A stretch of 14,911 bases of DNA. Source: an uncultured Parabacteroides sp. (GTDB lineage Bacteria > Bacteroidota > Bacteroidia > Bacteroidales > Tannerellaceae). The stretch covers positions 1 to 14,911 of the forward strand of contig NZ_CABUOD010000065.1 of assembly GCF_902493135.1 (NCBI RefSeq), in the 5' to 3' direction. The notes under the pieces are model-generated. The model ran no database searches. It saw only the letters and a list, made by a program, of their open reading frames with translations, and was not told the DNA's origin. Shown here piece by piece: positions 1-6,541 of the stretch; the first letter of the stretch is position 1; every line of letters begins with the position of its first letter. The position numbers and the translations under genes are program-made.

Positions 1-246
1 ACTTATAATATAGACTTTTATTTTTTAAGCTGTGCTCTTTTATTAATTAAATACACAAAAAGTAACCATACAGCAAAAGTGAACAAGACCCAATAAAATA
101 CCCTGGCGGGTAATATATTTTAACATATCAATCCGACTGCAAAACACTTAAATAATGAACATTCTGATAATCTTACATTCGTATTCCTTTATCATGTCGG
201 GAGTGTTCTAAGGAAACAAAAATTTAATGTTTTTACAACTTTATTG
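1..246. other. AT-rich intergenic stretch with no supported gene
   Basis: I see no gene, RNA gene or mobile element here. The only plus-strand start-to-stop frame I noted is an 18-codon hydrophobic one (155-211), too short to support. A short inverted repeat, TACCC-TGGC-GGGTA, sits at 99-112 but has no T-run after it. The stretch lies beyond the 3' end of the AraC-type gene, so it is a gene end or spacer rather than that gene's control region. Confidence 0.5.
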
Positions 247-1062
247 TTAGCAACGATATTGAGAAGGGCAACATCCTTTGTGTTTTTTGAATACTCGGTT
301 AAAATATGGAATATCAGTAAAACCTACATGGTAACATATTTCCGATATGGACATATTTTTCTGTTTTAATAATTGGCAAGCAAGTTCTATCCTATATTCA
401 TTTAAATAAGTAATGAAAGTTTTTCCTATAGATTGTTTGAAAAATGTGCAAAAAGCCGATTTATTCATTCCAACATGACGAACAACATCGTCAAGAGAAA
501 TATCCCTATATGCATTACAGATTACAAAAATACGTATCATGTCCAGTCGTTCTTGTTTCTTATCTTTCTTTTTATATTTCCCCACAATACGAGTATTATC
601 CACCAATGATAAAATAGCGAGTAATCTTATTATTGACGAAAGGCGTTCCACCTCATTTTGTTTATACATTGATTCTAAAATAGATGCGATGGCTATAGAT
701 TGAGAATCATTATACTTTAGAGCTTCTTGATTTTTTTTTAAATCTTCAATATATCGGTACAGTTCAGGAAAATTTAGTGAACAATGATTGAGAAATTCAT
801 TAGTAAATGACAGTGTGATGTTTACTATTTTACCGTCTATATCAGTATTATCGCCATTAAAATACCAACAATGAGGGATTTCAGGTGGTATTATCACGAC
901 TTCACCACTCTGAAACGGTTCTGTAGTATCTCCAATAAGTTTTATACCGGAACCTATAACAATAAGTGTCAATTCCCATGAAGACTGTCTATGTAACCCT
1001 ATTTGCTCTTTGGGGGAAAGTCGAACGTAATCATACGAAAATGATTGTTTTTCCAATAGCAT
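247..1062 (-). CDS. AraC-family transcriptional regulator
   Basis: Predicted cytoplasmic DNA-binding regulator of 271 residues. An N-terminal cupin-like sensing domain (about residues 20-70, with IIPPEIPH) precedes a C-terminal AraC double helix-turn-helix: first helix pair about 188-209 (SLDDVVRHVGMNKSAF), second about 238-260 (SISEICYHVGF). This is the family's usual order and size. The frame extends to a TTG at 1107, but a TATATTTG promoter element at 1113-1120 on this strand would start the transcript at about 1106, leaving no leader; I therefore chose the ATG at 1062. It faces away from the VOC/PHP operon, the usual layout for a local regulator, so control of that operon is inferred. The C-terminus is cysteine-rich (GCCPSQYRC). 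The inducer cannot be read from the sequence. Confidence 0.88.
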   Translation of the reverse strand: MLLEKQSFSYDYVRLSPKEQIGLHRQSSWELTLIVIGSGIKLIGDTTEPFQSGEVVIIPPEIPHCWYFNGDNTDIDGKIVNITLSFTNEFLNHCSLNFPELYRYIEDLKKNQEALKYNDSQSIAIASILESMYKQNEVERLSSIIRLLAILSLVDNTRIVGKYKKKDKKQERLDMIRIFVICNAYRDISLDDVVRHVGMNKSAFCTFFKQSIGKTFITYLNEYRIELACQLLKQKNMSISEICYHVGFTDIPYFNRVFKKHKGCCPSQYRC

Positions 1063-1112
1063 TGCTTTATATTTATATAATTCTAAATAATTTGAAAATA
1101 TAACCAACTATG

Positions 1113-1120
1113 CAAATATA
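1113..1120 (-). promoter_or_regulatory. Candidate -7 promoter element for the AraC-type gene
   Basis: Read on the minus strand this is TATATTTG, a full match to the Bacteroidetes -7 consensus TAnnTTTG. A weak TTTC at the -33 position lies 20 bases upstream. The predicted transcript start is near 1106, giving a leader of about 44 bases to the ATG at 1062. Confidence 0.5.
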
Positions 1121-1156
1121 AGACAATCTTTATGGAAAATGAAACAAATACATAGA

Positions 1157-1179
1157 TTTGCCATGAATTAACTTTGCCA
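1157..1179 (+). promoter_or_regulatory. Direct repeat TTTGCCA, possible regulator operator
   Basis: TTTGCCA occurs at 1157-1163 and again at 1173-1179, 16 bases apart start to start, overlapping both candidate -7 elements of the rightward operon. A related inverted copy (GCAAAT) lies at 1112-1117. AraC-family proteins often bind short direct repeats near the promoters they control. Assignment to the adjacent regulator is inference, and the repeat may simply reflect two overlapping promoter elements. Confidence 0.25.
1169..1176 (+). promoter_or_regulatory. Candidate -7 promoter element for the VOC/PHP operon
   Basis: TAACTTTG matches TAnnTTTG and predicts a start near 1183, about 13 bases before the ATG at 1196. 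A second match, TAGATTTG, lies at 1153-1160. Neither has a clear TTTG -33 box at normal spacing, which would fit a promoter that needs an activator. Confidence 0.42.
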
Positions 1180-1195
1180 ACAAAAAAATATAGCA

Positions 1196-1582
1196 ATGAT
1201 TAAATTAGATCACATGGCGATGTATGTGTATGATTTAGAGAATATGAAAAATTTTTTTGTTCATTTCTTCTCTGCACAAGCCAATCAAATGTATTATAAT
1301 CCTAAAACAGGATTAAGAACCTATTTTTTAACTTTTGCAGATGGTTCACGGTTAGAAATCATGAATCGTCCCGAAGTCTTCATTCAGGAAAAGGAGACAT
1401 TTCTAAGTGGATATACTCACATTGCTTTTTCTGTAGGTAGCAAAGAAGTTGTAGATGACCTTACTCATATATTGAAAAATAATGGGTACGCAGTGATAAG
1501 CGGTCCTCGGAAAACAGGTGACGGATATTACGAAAGTTGTATACAGGGGCCTGAAAATAATCTTATTGAAATAACGGAATAG
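1196..1582 (+). CDS. VOC (glyoxalase/bleomycin-resistance fold) protein
   Basis: A 128-residue cytoplasmic protein with two paired beta-alpha-beta-beta-beta modules. The four expected metal-ligand positions are visible: His6 (LDHMAMYV), Glu54 (RLEIMN), His75 (YTHIAFSV) and Glu125 (NLIEIT). This is the ligand pattern of glyoxalase I-like enzymes, so a metal-dependent isomerase, lyase or dioxygenase is likely; the substrate cannot be told. The length is normal for the family. It is the first gene of the rightward operon, with only 9 bases between its stop and the next ATG, so it is almost certainly co-transcribed with the PHP-domain gene. Its AT-rich composition matches its left-end neighbours and differs from genes after 2960. 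Confidence 0.85.
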   Translation: MIKLDHMAMYVYDLENMKNFFVHFFSAQANQMYYNPKTGLRTYFLTFADGSRLEIMNRPEVFIQEKETFLSGYTHIAFSVGSKEVVDDLTHILKNNGYAVISGPRKTGDGYYESCIQGPENNLIEITE

Positions 1583-1591
1583 ATATAAATT

Positions 1592-2425
1592 ATGGACAGA
1601 AAAACTTTTTTACAAATATCAGGGTTGTTATGCGCAGGTACTTTTTTGAATACAAATTTTGCGGCAGAAAAGGAGAATTCAACAGGGAAAACAATGGATA
1701 AATTCAAGTTTCCCATGATGGATTTACATGTTCACCGTTCCGAAGATCTGACGATTGAGGATATTGTAGCCAAATCCCAACAGTTAAATATGAAAATCGG
1801 CATCATGGAAAATATTGCCCCGTGGGGTATTACAAACGATGCTCAATTAAAAGAATACATCAACGCAATAAAACCGTATCCAGTTTATATCGGCTTGCAG
1901 CCTATGAGTCCGGGATGGTCGAAAAATTTATCTCCCGAATTAATAGCGCAGGCTGATTATATAGCTATGGATCCGCAGATTGTAACAAAAGGAAACGGTT
2001 ACGGAGAAACAATCATGTTATGGGAATATAATGCATACATAGATGATCCGGAGGAATTTATGAAACGCAACATGCAACATTACATGGATATTCTTACCGG
2101 AAGTGAGCCGTTGGATATATTTGCCTGTCCTCTTTTTCTCCCCTCTTGCATACAAAGGGAATACGACATTCTTTGGACAAAGAAAAGGTTGCGGCAAATT
2201 GTTGATGCTGCTCGTTCAAGAGACATTGCAATAGAAATAAACGATACGGTACATGTCCCGCATGAAGATTTTATTTTAATGGCAAAAAAAGCAGGATTAA
2301 AATTCGTTTTTGGCTCCGATTCACGAAACCATACGGTAGGAAGACTTGATTATTGTAAGCGCATCGCTCAAAGATGCAATCTTACGGAGGAAGATTTTTT
2401 TATACCTACGAGATATAGATCATAG
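1592..2425 (+). CDS. Exported PHP-domain metal-dependent hydrolase-like protein
   Basis: A 277-residue protein with an export signal (about residues 1-25) beginning MDRKTFLQISG, which resembles a twin-arginine signal with RK in place of RR. There is no lipobox, because Cys14 is preceded by GLL. The rest is a PHP-type fold: the metal motif DLHVH (His46, His48), Glu73 (IMEN), Glu215 (IEIND) and GSDSRNH (Asp243, His247) match the usual order of PHP metal ligands. The family contains phosphoesterases such as histidinol phosphatase and polymerase-associated PHP domains. An exported version next to a VOC protein and an isomerase-like gene points to carbohydrate or organophosphate processing, but the substrate is unknown. 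It lies 9 bases downstream of the VOC gene. Confidence 0.78.
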   Translation: MDRKTFLQISGLLCAGTFLNTNFAAEKENSTGKTMDKFKFPMMDLHVHRSEDLTIEDIVAKSQQLNMKIGIMENIAPWGITNDAQLKEYINAIKPYPVYIGLQPMSPGWSKNLSPELIAQADYIAMDPQIVTKGNGYGETIMLWEYNAYIDDPEEFMKRNMQHYMDILTGSEPLDIFACPLFLPSCIQREYDILWTKKRLRQIVDAARSRDIAIEINDTVHVPHEDFILMAKKAGLKFVFGSDSRNHTVGRLDYCKRIAQRCNLTEEDFFIPTRYRS

Positions 2426-2448
2426 TAATTATTAATTCAAAATAGGAT

Positions 2449-2891
2449 ATGAAGAGAAATAGTATTAAAAAGCATGTGGGGGAAAATATTTCATCCTACC
2501 AAGTTATCAGGTAAATTATACGGAGGCACAAGTACAACGTATGTGCGGTTACTTTAATCGAGTGGGAAAAATTGCAGCTGAATACGGGCTTAAACTTGAC
2601 TATCATAACCATGCTTCAGAATACAACAAGTTAAAGGATTGCGATGATGTCATGTGGGAATATTTAGTTGAGCATACAGACCCTGAACTGGTATGTTTTG
2701 AATTAGATGTTTATTGGTGTACCATAGGTGGCAAATCCCCTGTTGCGTATCTGCAAAAATATCCTAAACGCATACAAATACTGCATATTAAAGATGAATT
2801 CGTTATCGGCGAAAGTGGGCTAATAGACTTTGAAAATATTTTCAAGCAATTCTATAAAAACAAGATGAATGATTATGCGGCCCAAATATAG
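2449..2891 (+). pseudogene. Broken sugar phosphate isomerase/epimerase-like (xylose-isomerase-type TIM barrel)
   Basis: From about 2472 one frame encodes the C-terminal half of a TIM-barrel isomerase: KYFILPSY, YHNHASEY, FELDVYW and LHIKDE are family landmarks, including metal-binding Asp and His positions. No usable ATG precedes this homology; the first is at 2541, inside it, and a stop lies in frame at 2466-2468. A plausible original start at 2449 (MKRNSIKKH) is in another frame and stops after 21 residues at 2514. The N-terminal half, roughly 130-150 residues by family size, is missing, and the end stops early at 2889-2891 before the expected last strands. I read this as a deletion with frameshift. 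The 116-residue frame from 2541 could be translated but lacks half the barrel. It was probably the third gene of the VOC/PHP operon. Confidence 0.75.
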
Positions 2892-2932
2892 GAAGACCTT
2901 GAAGTGATGAGGACTTTATCCGTTTTTCTGTT

Positions 2933-2940
2933 TATATTTG
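2933..2940 (+). promoter_or_regulatory. Candidate -7 promoter element for the DUF6493-like gene
   Basis: TATATTTG matches TAnnTTTG exactly. The predicted start is near 2947, about 15 bases before the ATG at 2962. No good TTTG lies at -33 spacing. Its presence suggests the downstream gene is expressed on its own rather than read through from the AT-rich operon. Confidence 0.45.
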
Positions 2941-2961
2941 TCCGAAAATAAGATCTGAATT

Positions 2962-4518
2962 ATGGATAGGATGGAAAAAGACCCGCTTATTCAGGAGGAT
3001 AGACGTCTTCCGGATGTGGTGGATGTAGACGGTTTGGTTTCTTTTATGGGCCGGTTGATGGATGGCCGGGAAAGTTTTTATCTTGATTTGCTATTGGCTT
3101 CGTTGGTTCGTCTGTATCCTTTTATAAAATCGGATGATGCGGAACGTATGAAGCCGGTTTTCGAGTGGGCTGGAACTGTAATGGAGAGGCCGGAAAATGA
3201 GATGGGAGGGTTGGATATGCTTACCGCTTCTGTTCTGCTTGATTATGCCGATGTGCTTGCCGGAACGAAAAAACGTGCCAAAAGTTCGAAACAACAGCCA
3301 TTTCAGGACTATAAACCCTATTTGGATCTCGTTAAATTGGCATTTAACCGGATAAAAGATTATAATACGTTGCCTTTGCTTTCGACACCGACTCATCGTC
3401 CGGCCTGGATTGATCCGGTCGTGCTTGTTTCCCGGCTGGCGGAATATCAAAAGAAAGGGGTGAAGCCGGACAGTCTGGACTTTCAAATTGCAGTTTCGCG
3501 TGTGGCATTGGATGATACGGACGAAGCTGTCCGGTTAGTCGAACAAGAGATGACGGGAGAATATCGCGAGTTGTTGCTTTTCCTGTTCAGGTCGGAAGCA
3601 CGTCCTAAGGAGCCTTTTACGTTTCAGGCCGTTTGGATGACTGCTGCTTTGGTCAAAAGTCCCGATATCGTTTATGAAGAATTTAAGGACTTCCCTTATT
3701 CTGCTGTGAACCGGGCTTATTTGACAGGGGATATTCCTTGTGACGTATTCACCTTTGAAAAACCGTTTGGGAAAGTCGATCGTATTTTGCAGTTGATTCC
3801 TCCGGCAAGCAAGAATGTTGCGATAAAATGGAGGTTCGGGGGGTATGCTTTGTATATGGCTTATCAGCCTTGTTCCCGTATTCCGCTTTTGGTGGAGACT
3901 TTTTGGAAGGTCCCTTTGCGGGAGAGGGATCTGAAGAGGTTCTTGTTGCTTTCTCCGAATGCGCCTCGGATTTGGTTGGCTTTATTGGTACGGGATCGCG
4001 TAAGGGATGCTTATTGGAACGATTTGGAACTGGCCAGGCTTAATCTGGTTGCCCTTGAGACTCTGCGTGAACTTGATTTGGAGTGGAAAGGGGGAATGGC
4101 TTTGACATATTTAGCGGTGTGTCTGTTGAGCATCGATCGTCCTGTTCGTTTGTGTGCGGCGGATCTTTGGGGAGAACTTGTTGAAAAAGGCTTGATAGAT
4201 AATGTGGTTTTAGGTAGGGTATTGGGCAAGCTCCAATCTTTGGAGTGGGTTCCCGTGCAGAGAATTTCAGGTTTGGTTGTTGAAATGTTGATAAATAGAT
4301 CGCCTTTCCATAACAAGGAACTGTCTGTTCTGTTTGTCTCTTTTTTGTCTTGCCTACCCGAAAATCCATTGAAGGATTTAAAGCGGTTATTGGAAGTCTT
4401 TTCGGAACTTCAGACTGTTAATAACTGGCCGAAAGTGAAAGATGCCCCGCTTCTTTCTTTGCTTGAGGCATGGAAGAAAAATAGTAAATTGACAGAGGTG
4501 ATAGAATCTTTGTATTAA
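2962..4518 (+). CDS. Large helical protein of unknown function, DUF6493-like
   Basis: A 518-residue soluble protein with no signal peptide or membrane segment. It is rich in Leu, Val, Arg and Glu in alternating helical blocks throughout, consistent with an alpha-solenoid or repeat scaffold. It resembles the DUF6493 proteins of Bacteroidetes, as I recall them; no catalytic motif is visible. My recollection is that many relatives are much longer (about 900 residues), so this may be the C-terminal part of a shortened gene. Against that, a clean promoter -7 element lies just upstream, an in-frame TGA at 2956-2958 closes the frame, and the start MDRMEKD is tidy. A second ATG is three codons in. 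It sits exactly where base composition changes, so its 5' end could be a rearrangement junction. Function unknown. Confidence 0.7.
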   Translation: MDRMEKDPLIQEDRRLPDVVDVDGLVSFMGRLMDGRESFYLDLLLASLVRLYPFIKSDDAERMKPVFEWAGTVMERPENEMGGLDMLTASVLLDYADVLAGTKKRAKSSKQQPFQDYKPYLDLVKLAFNRIKDYNTLPLLSTPTHRPAWIDPVVLVSRLAEYQKKGVKPDSLDFQIAVSRVALDDTDEAVRLVEQEMTGEYRELLLFLFRSEARPKEPFTFQAVWMTAALVKSPDIVYEEFKDFPYSAVNRAYLTGDIPCDVFTFEKPFGKVDRILQLIPPASKNVAIKWRFGGYALYMAYQPCSRIPLLVETFWKVPLRERDLKRFLLLSPNAPRIWLALLVRDRVRDAYWNDLELARLNLVALETLRELDLEWKGGMALTYLAVCLLSIDRPVRLCAADLWGELVEKGLIDNVVLGRVLGKLQSLEWVPVQRISGLVVEMLINRSPFHNKELSVLFVSFLSCLPENPLKDLKRLLEVFSELQTVNNWPKVKDAPLLSLLEAWKKNSKLTEVIESLY

Positions 4519-4537
4519 GAATGATGGAAAATAAGCC

Positions 4538-4545
4538 TATATTTG
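4538..4545 (+). promoter_or_regulatory. Candidate -7 promoter element for the agu-pab cluster
   Basis: TATATTTG, an exact TAnnTTTG match, lies 26 bases before the aguA ATG. The nearest TTTG (4509-4512) is 25 bases upstream, longer than the usual spacer, so the -33 box is uncertain. Confidence 0.48.
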
Positions 4546-4571
4546 TGCTGTAATATAATCGTATATTTTAG

Positions 4572-5624
4572 ATGCAGATGGAAGATAAAATCATATTGCC
4601 GGCGGAATGGTATCCGCAAAGTGCCGTCCAGTTGACATGGCCGCATGAGGAAACGGATTGGGCGCCTATGCTGGACGAGGTGGTTCCTTGTTTCGTATCG
4701 ATTGCCAAAGAAGTCATCAAACATGAAAAGCTCGTGATCGTCTGCCCTGACGAACAGGCAGTCCGCGAGCAATTGGGGGATGTGGATTACAGCCGAATCA
4801 TTTTCCGGGAGATGGCAACGAATGATACCTGGGCACGTGATCATGGTGGCATTACGGTATTCGACCAGGGAGAACCTGTCGTGTATGATTTTGTGTTCAA
4901 CGGCTGGGGAATGAAGTTCGCGGCGAACCTGGATAATCTGGTTACGCGTAACCTGTCGGTACAGGGAACATTTGCCGACGGGGTTCCGGTCATCAATATG
5001 CAACCGTTTGTCCTGGAAGGCGGCAGTATCGAATCGGATGGCAAAGGGACACTCTTGACGACAGTCGAATGCCTTTCGTCTTTGAACCGGAATGAGTATC
5101 TGCAAAAGGAAGAACTGGAAGCCTACCTGAAGGAGGTCTTTGGTTTTGAACGCATCTTATGGCTGGAAAACGGTTACCTGGCCGGTGATGACACGGACAG
5201 CCATGTCGACACGTTGGCGCGCTTCTGTAGCGAAGATACGATTGCGTATGTGCAGTGTACGGATGAGTCGGATGAACATTTCGAGGAACTGCAAGCGATG
5301 GAACAGGAGCTACAGGCTTTCAAACAGGCTGACGGCAAACCTTACCGGTTGATCGCCCTGCCGATGGCGGATCCGGTGGTATGGGAGAACGAACGCCTCC
5401 CGGCTACTTATGCCAATTTTTTGATCATCAATGGGGCGGTATTGCTGCCTTTTTATAATTCTCCGAAGGACGAGCTGGCGAAGGATGCTTTGCAACAGGC
5501 TTTTCCGGATCGTGAGATTATAGGGATCAATTGTTTGCCGTTGATTAAACAACATGGTTCGCTGCATTGCGTGACGATGCAGTATCCGGAGGGAGTCGTT
5601 GGGGAATTAAGAATTAAAAATTAA
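4572..5624 (+). CDS. aguA: Agmatine deiminase
   Basis: Cytoplasmic enzyme of the porphyromonas-type peptidylarginine-deiminase fold that converts agmatine to N-carbamoylputrescine and ammonia. At 350 residues it is of normal length. Landmarks in order: PAEWYPQSAVQLTWPH (residues 10-25), TWARDHGG (86-93), NGWGMKF (110-116), LEGGSIE (148-154), DDTDSHVDTL (206-215, His211) and GSLHCVT (329-335, with Cys333 as expected nucleophile). A second ATG two codons in is an equally possible start. The next gene encodes the following step of the pathway, which strengthens the call. The last residues (LRIKN) are encoded by the first copy of a 14-bp tandem repeat, so the natural C-terminus may have been altered by it without harming the core. 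Confidence 0.95.
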   Translation: MQMEDKIILPAEWYPQSAVQLTWPHEETDWAPMLDEVVPCFVSIAKEVIKHEKLVIVCPDEQAVREQLGDVDYSRIIFREMATNDTWARDHGGITVFDQGEPVVYDFVFNGWGMKFAANLDNLVTRNLSVQGTFADGVPVINMQPFVLEGGSIESDGKGTLLTTVECLSSLNRNEYLQKEELEAYLKEVFGFERILWLENGYLAGDDTDSHVDTLARFCSEDTIAYVQCTDESDEHFEELQAMEQELQAFKQADGKPYRLIALPMADPVVWENERLPATYANFLIINGAVLLPFYNSPKDELAKDALQQAFPDREIIGINCLPLIKQHGSLHCVTMQYPEGVVGELRIKN

Positions 5625-5633
5625 GAATTAAAA
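5606..5633 (+). repeat. Two perfect tandem copies of a 14-bp AT-rich unit at the aguA stop
   Basis: ATTAAGAATTAAAA occurs at 5606-5619 and 5620-5633, followed by more A-rich sequence. The first copy encodes the end of AguA; the second contains the last two bases of its stop codon and the start of the 23-base spacer to aguB. It has no hairpin character, and looks like slippage or a low-complexity duplication that keeps the region before the aguB start A-rich. Confidence 0.8.
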
Positions 5634-5647
5634 AATAAGAAACGGGA

Positions 5648-6541
5648 ATGAAGGACGAGGGAAGGTTAAAAGTTGGACTGGTGCAGCAGGCGAATACGGG
5701 AGATCGGACTGCTAATATTGAGAAACTGAAACAAAATATTCGGGCTTGTGCTTTGCAAGGAGCTGAATTGGTCGTTTTGCAGGAGTTGCATAACGGGCTT
5801 TATTTTTGCCAGATGGAGAATACCGAAGTGTTTGACCAGGCGGAACCGATTCCGGGACCTTCTACAGAGATTTTCGGGGCGTTGGCAAAGGAGCTGGGGA
5901 TCGTGTTGGTTCTTTCTTTGTTTGAGAAACGGGCTCCCGGTTTGTATCATAATACGGCTGTCGTGATTGAGAAAGACGGTACTATTGCCGGAAAATATCG
6001 TAAAATGCACATTCCGGATGATCCGGCTTATTATGAGAAATTCTATTTTACTCCCGGTGATCTCGGCTTCGAACCGATCCGGACTTCAGTCGGTAAATTG
6101 GGCGTATTGGTTTGCTGGGACCAGTGGTATCCGGAGGCAGCCCGCCTGATGGCGATGAAAGGAGCGGAACTGCTGATTTATCCGACAGCCATCGGGTGGG
6201 AAAGCAGTGACACGGAAGATGAGAAAAAACGCCAGTTAGGGGCGTGGGTGACTGTCCAACGGGGACATGCCGTGGCCAATGGGCTTCCGGTCGTTACGGT
6301 AAACCGGGTAGGGCACGAGGCCGATCCGTCCGGACAAACGAATGGCATCCGGTTTTGGGGAAACAGTTTCGTCGCCGGTCCGCAGGGTGAACTTTTGGCC
6401 GAACTTTCCAATAATGATGAGGAAATACGAATAGTGGAGATTGACAAGACGCGTAGCGAGAATGTCCGCCGTTGGTGGCCTTTTTTCCGGGATCGCCGTA
6501 TCGATGCTTTTGGGGGCTTGACCGAACGTTTTCTGATATGA
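5648..6541 (+). CDS. aguB: N-carbamoylputrescine amidase
   Basis: Nitrilase-superfamily (carbon-nitrogen hydrolase) enzyme, cytoplasmic, that hydrolyses N-carbamoylputrescine to putrescine, CO2 and ammonia. At 297 residues it is full length. The Glu-Lys-Cys triad is visible: Glu46 (VLQELHNG), Lys119 (GKYRKMHIPDD) and Cys156 (VLVCWDQWYPE). The segment PDDPAYYEKFYFTPGD is characteristic of the AguB branch rather than other nitrilases. It follows aguA by 23 bases, completing the agmatine-to-putrescine route. Its TGA overlaps the ATG of pabB (ATGA), implying translational coupling. An arginine decarboxylase to supply agmatine is not in this window. Confidence 0.95.
   Translation: MKDEGRLKVGLVQQANTGDRTANIEKLKQNIRACALQGAELVVLQELHNGLYFCQMENTEVFDQAEPIPGPSTEIFGALAKELGIVLVLSLFEKRAPGLYHNTAVVIEKDGTIAGKYRKMHIPDDPAYYEKFYFTPGDLGFEPIRTSVGKLGVLVCWDQWYPEAARLMAMKGAELLIYPTAIGWESSDTEDEKKRQLGAWVTVQRGHAVANGLPVVTVNRVGHEADPSGQTNGIRFWGNSFVAGPQGELLAELSNNDEEIRIVEIDKTRSENVRRWWPFFRDRRIDAFGGLTERFLI

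Noticed and set aside
99..112. Small inverted repeat TACCC-TGGC-GGGTA
   Set aside because: Only 5 bp of stem and no T-run on either side, so it is not a convincing terminator or operator.
155..211. 18-residue hydrophobic open frame on the plus strand
   Set aside because: Too short, no promoter or conserved feature, and expected by chance in AT-rich DNA.
1063..1107. 15-residue N-terminal extension of the AraC-type protein from a TTG
   Set aside because: The TTG would sit at the predicted transcript start, while an ATG with a normal leader follows.
1592..1640. PHP-domain protein as a lipoprotein with Cys14 as the lipid site
   Set aside because: The residues before Cys14 are GLL, which does not match a lipobox; an ordinary cleaved export signal fits better.
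6472..6537. Longer pabB start overlapping aguB by 70 bases
   Set aside because: The added residues have no family counterpart, and the ATG at 6538 gives a standard ATGA overlap.
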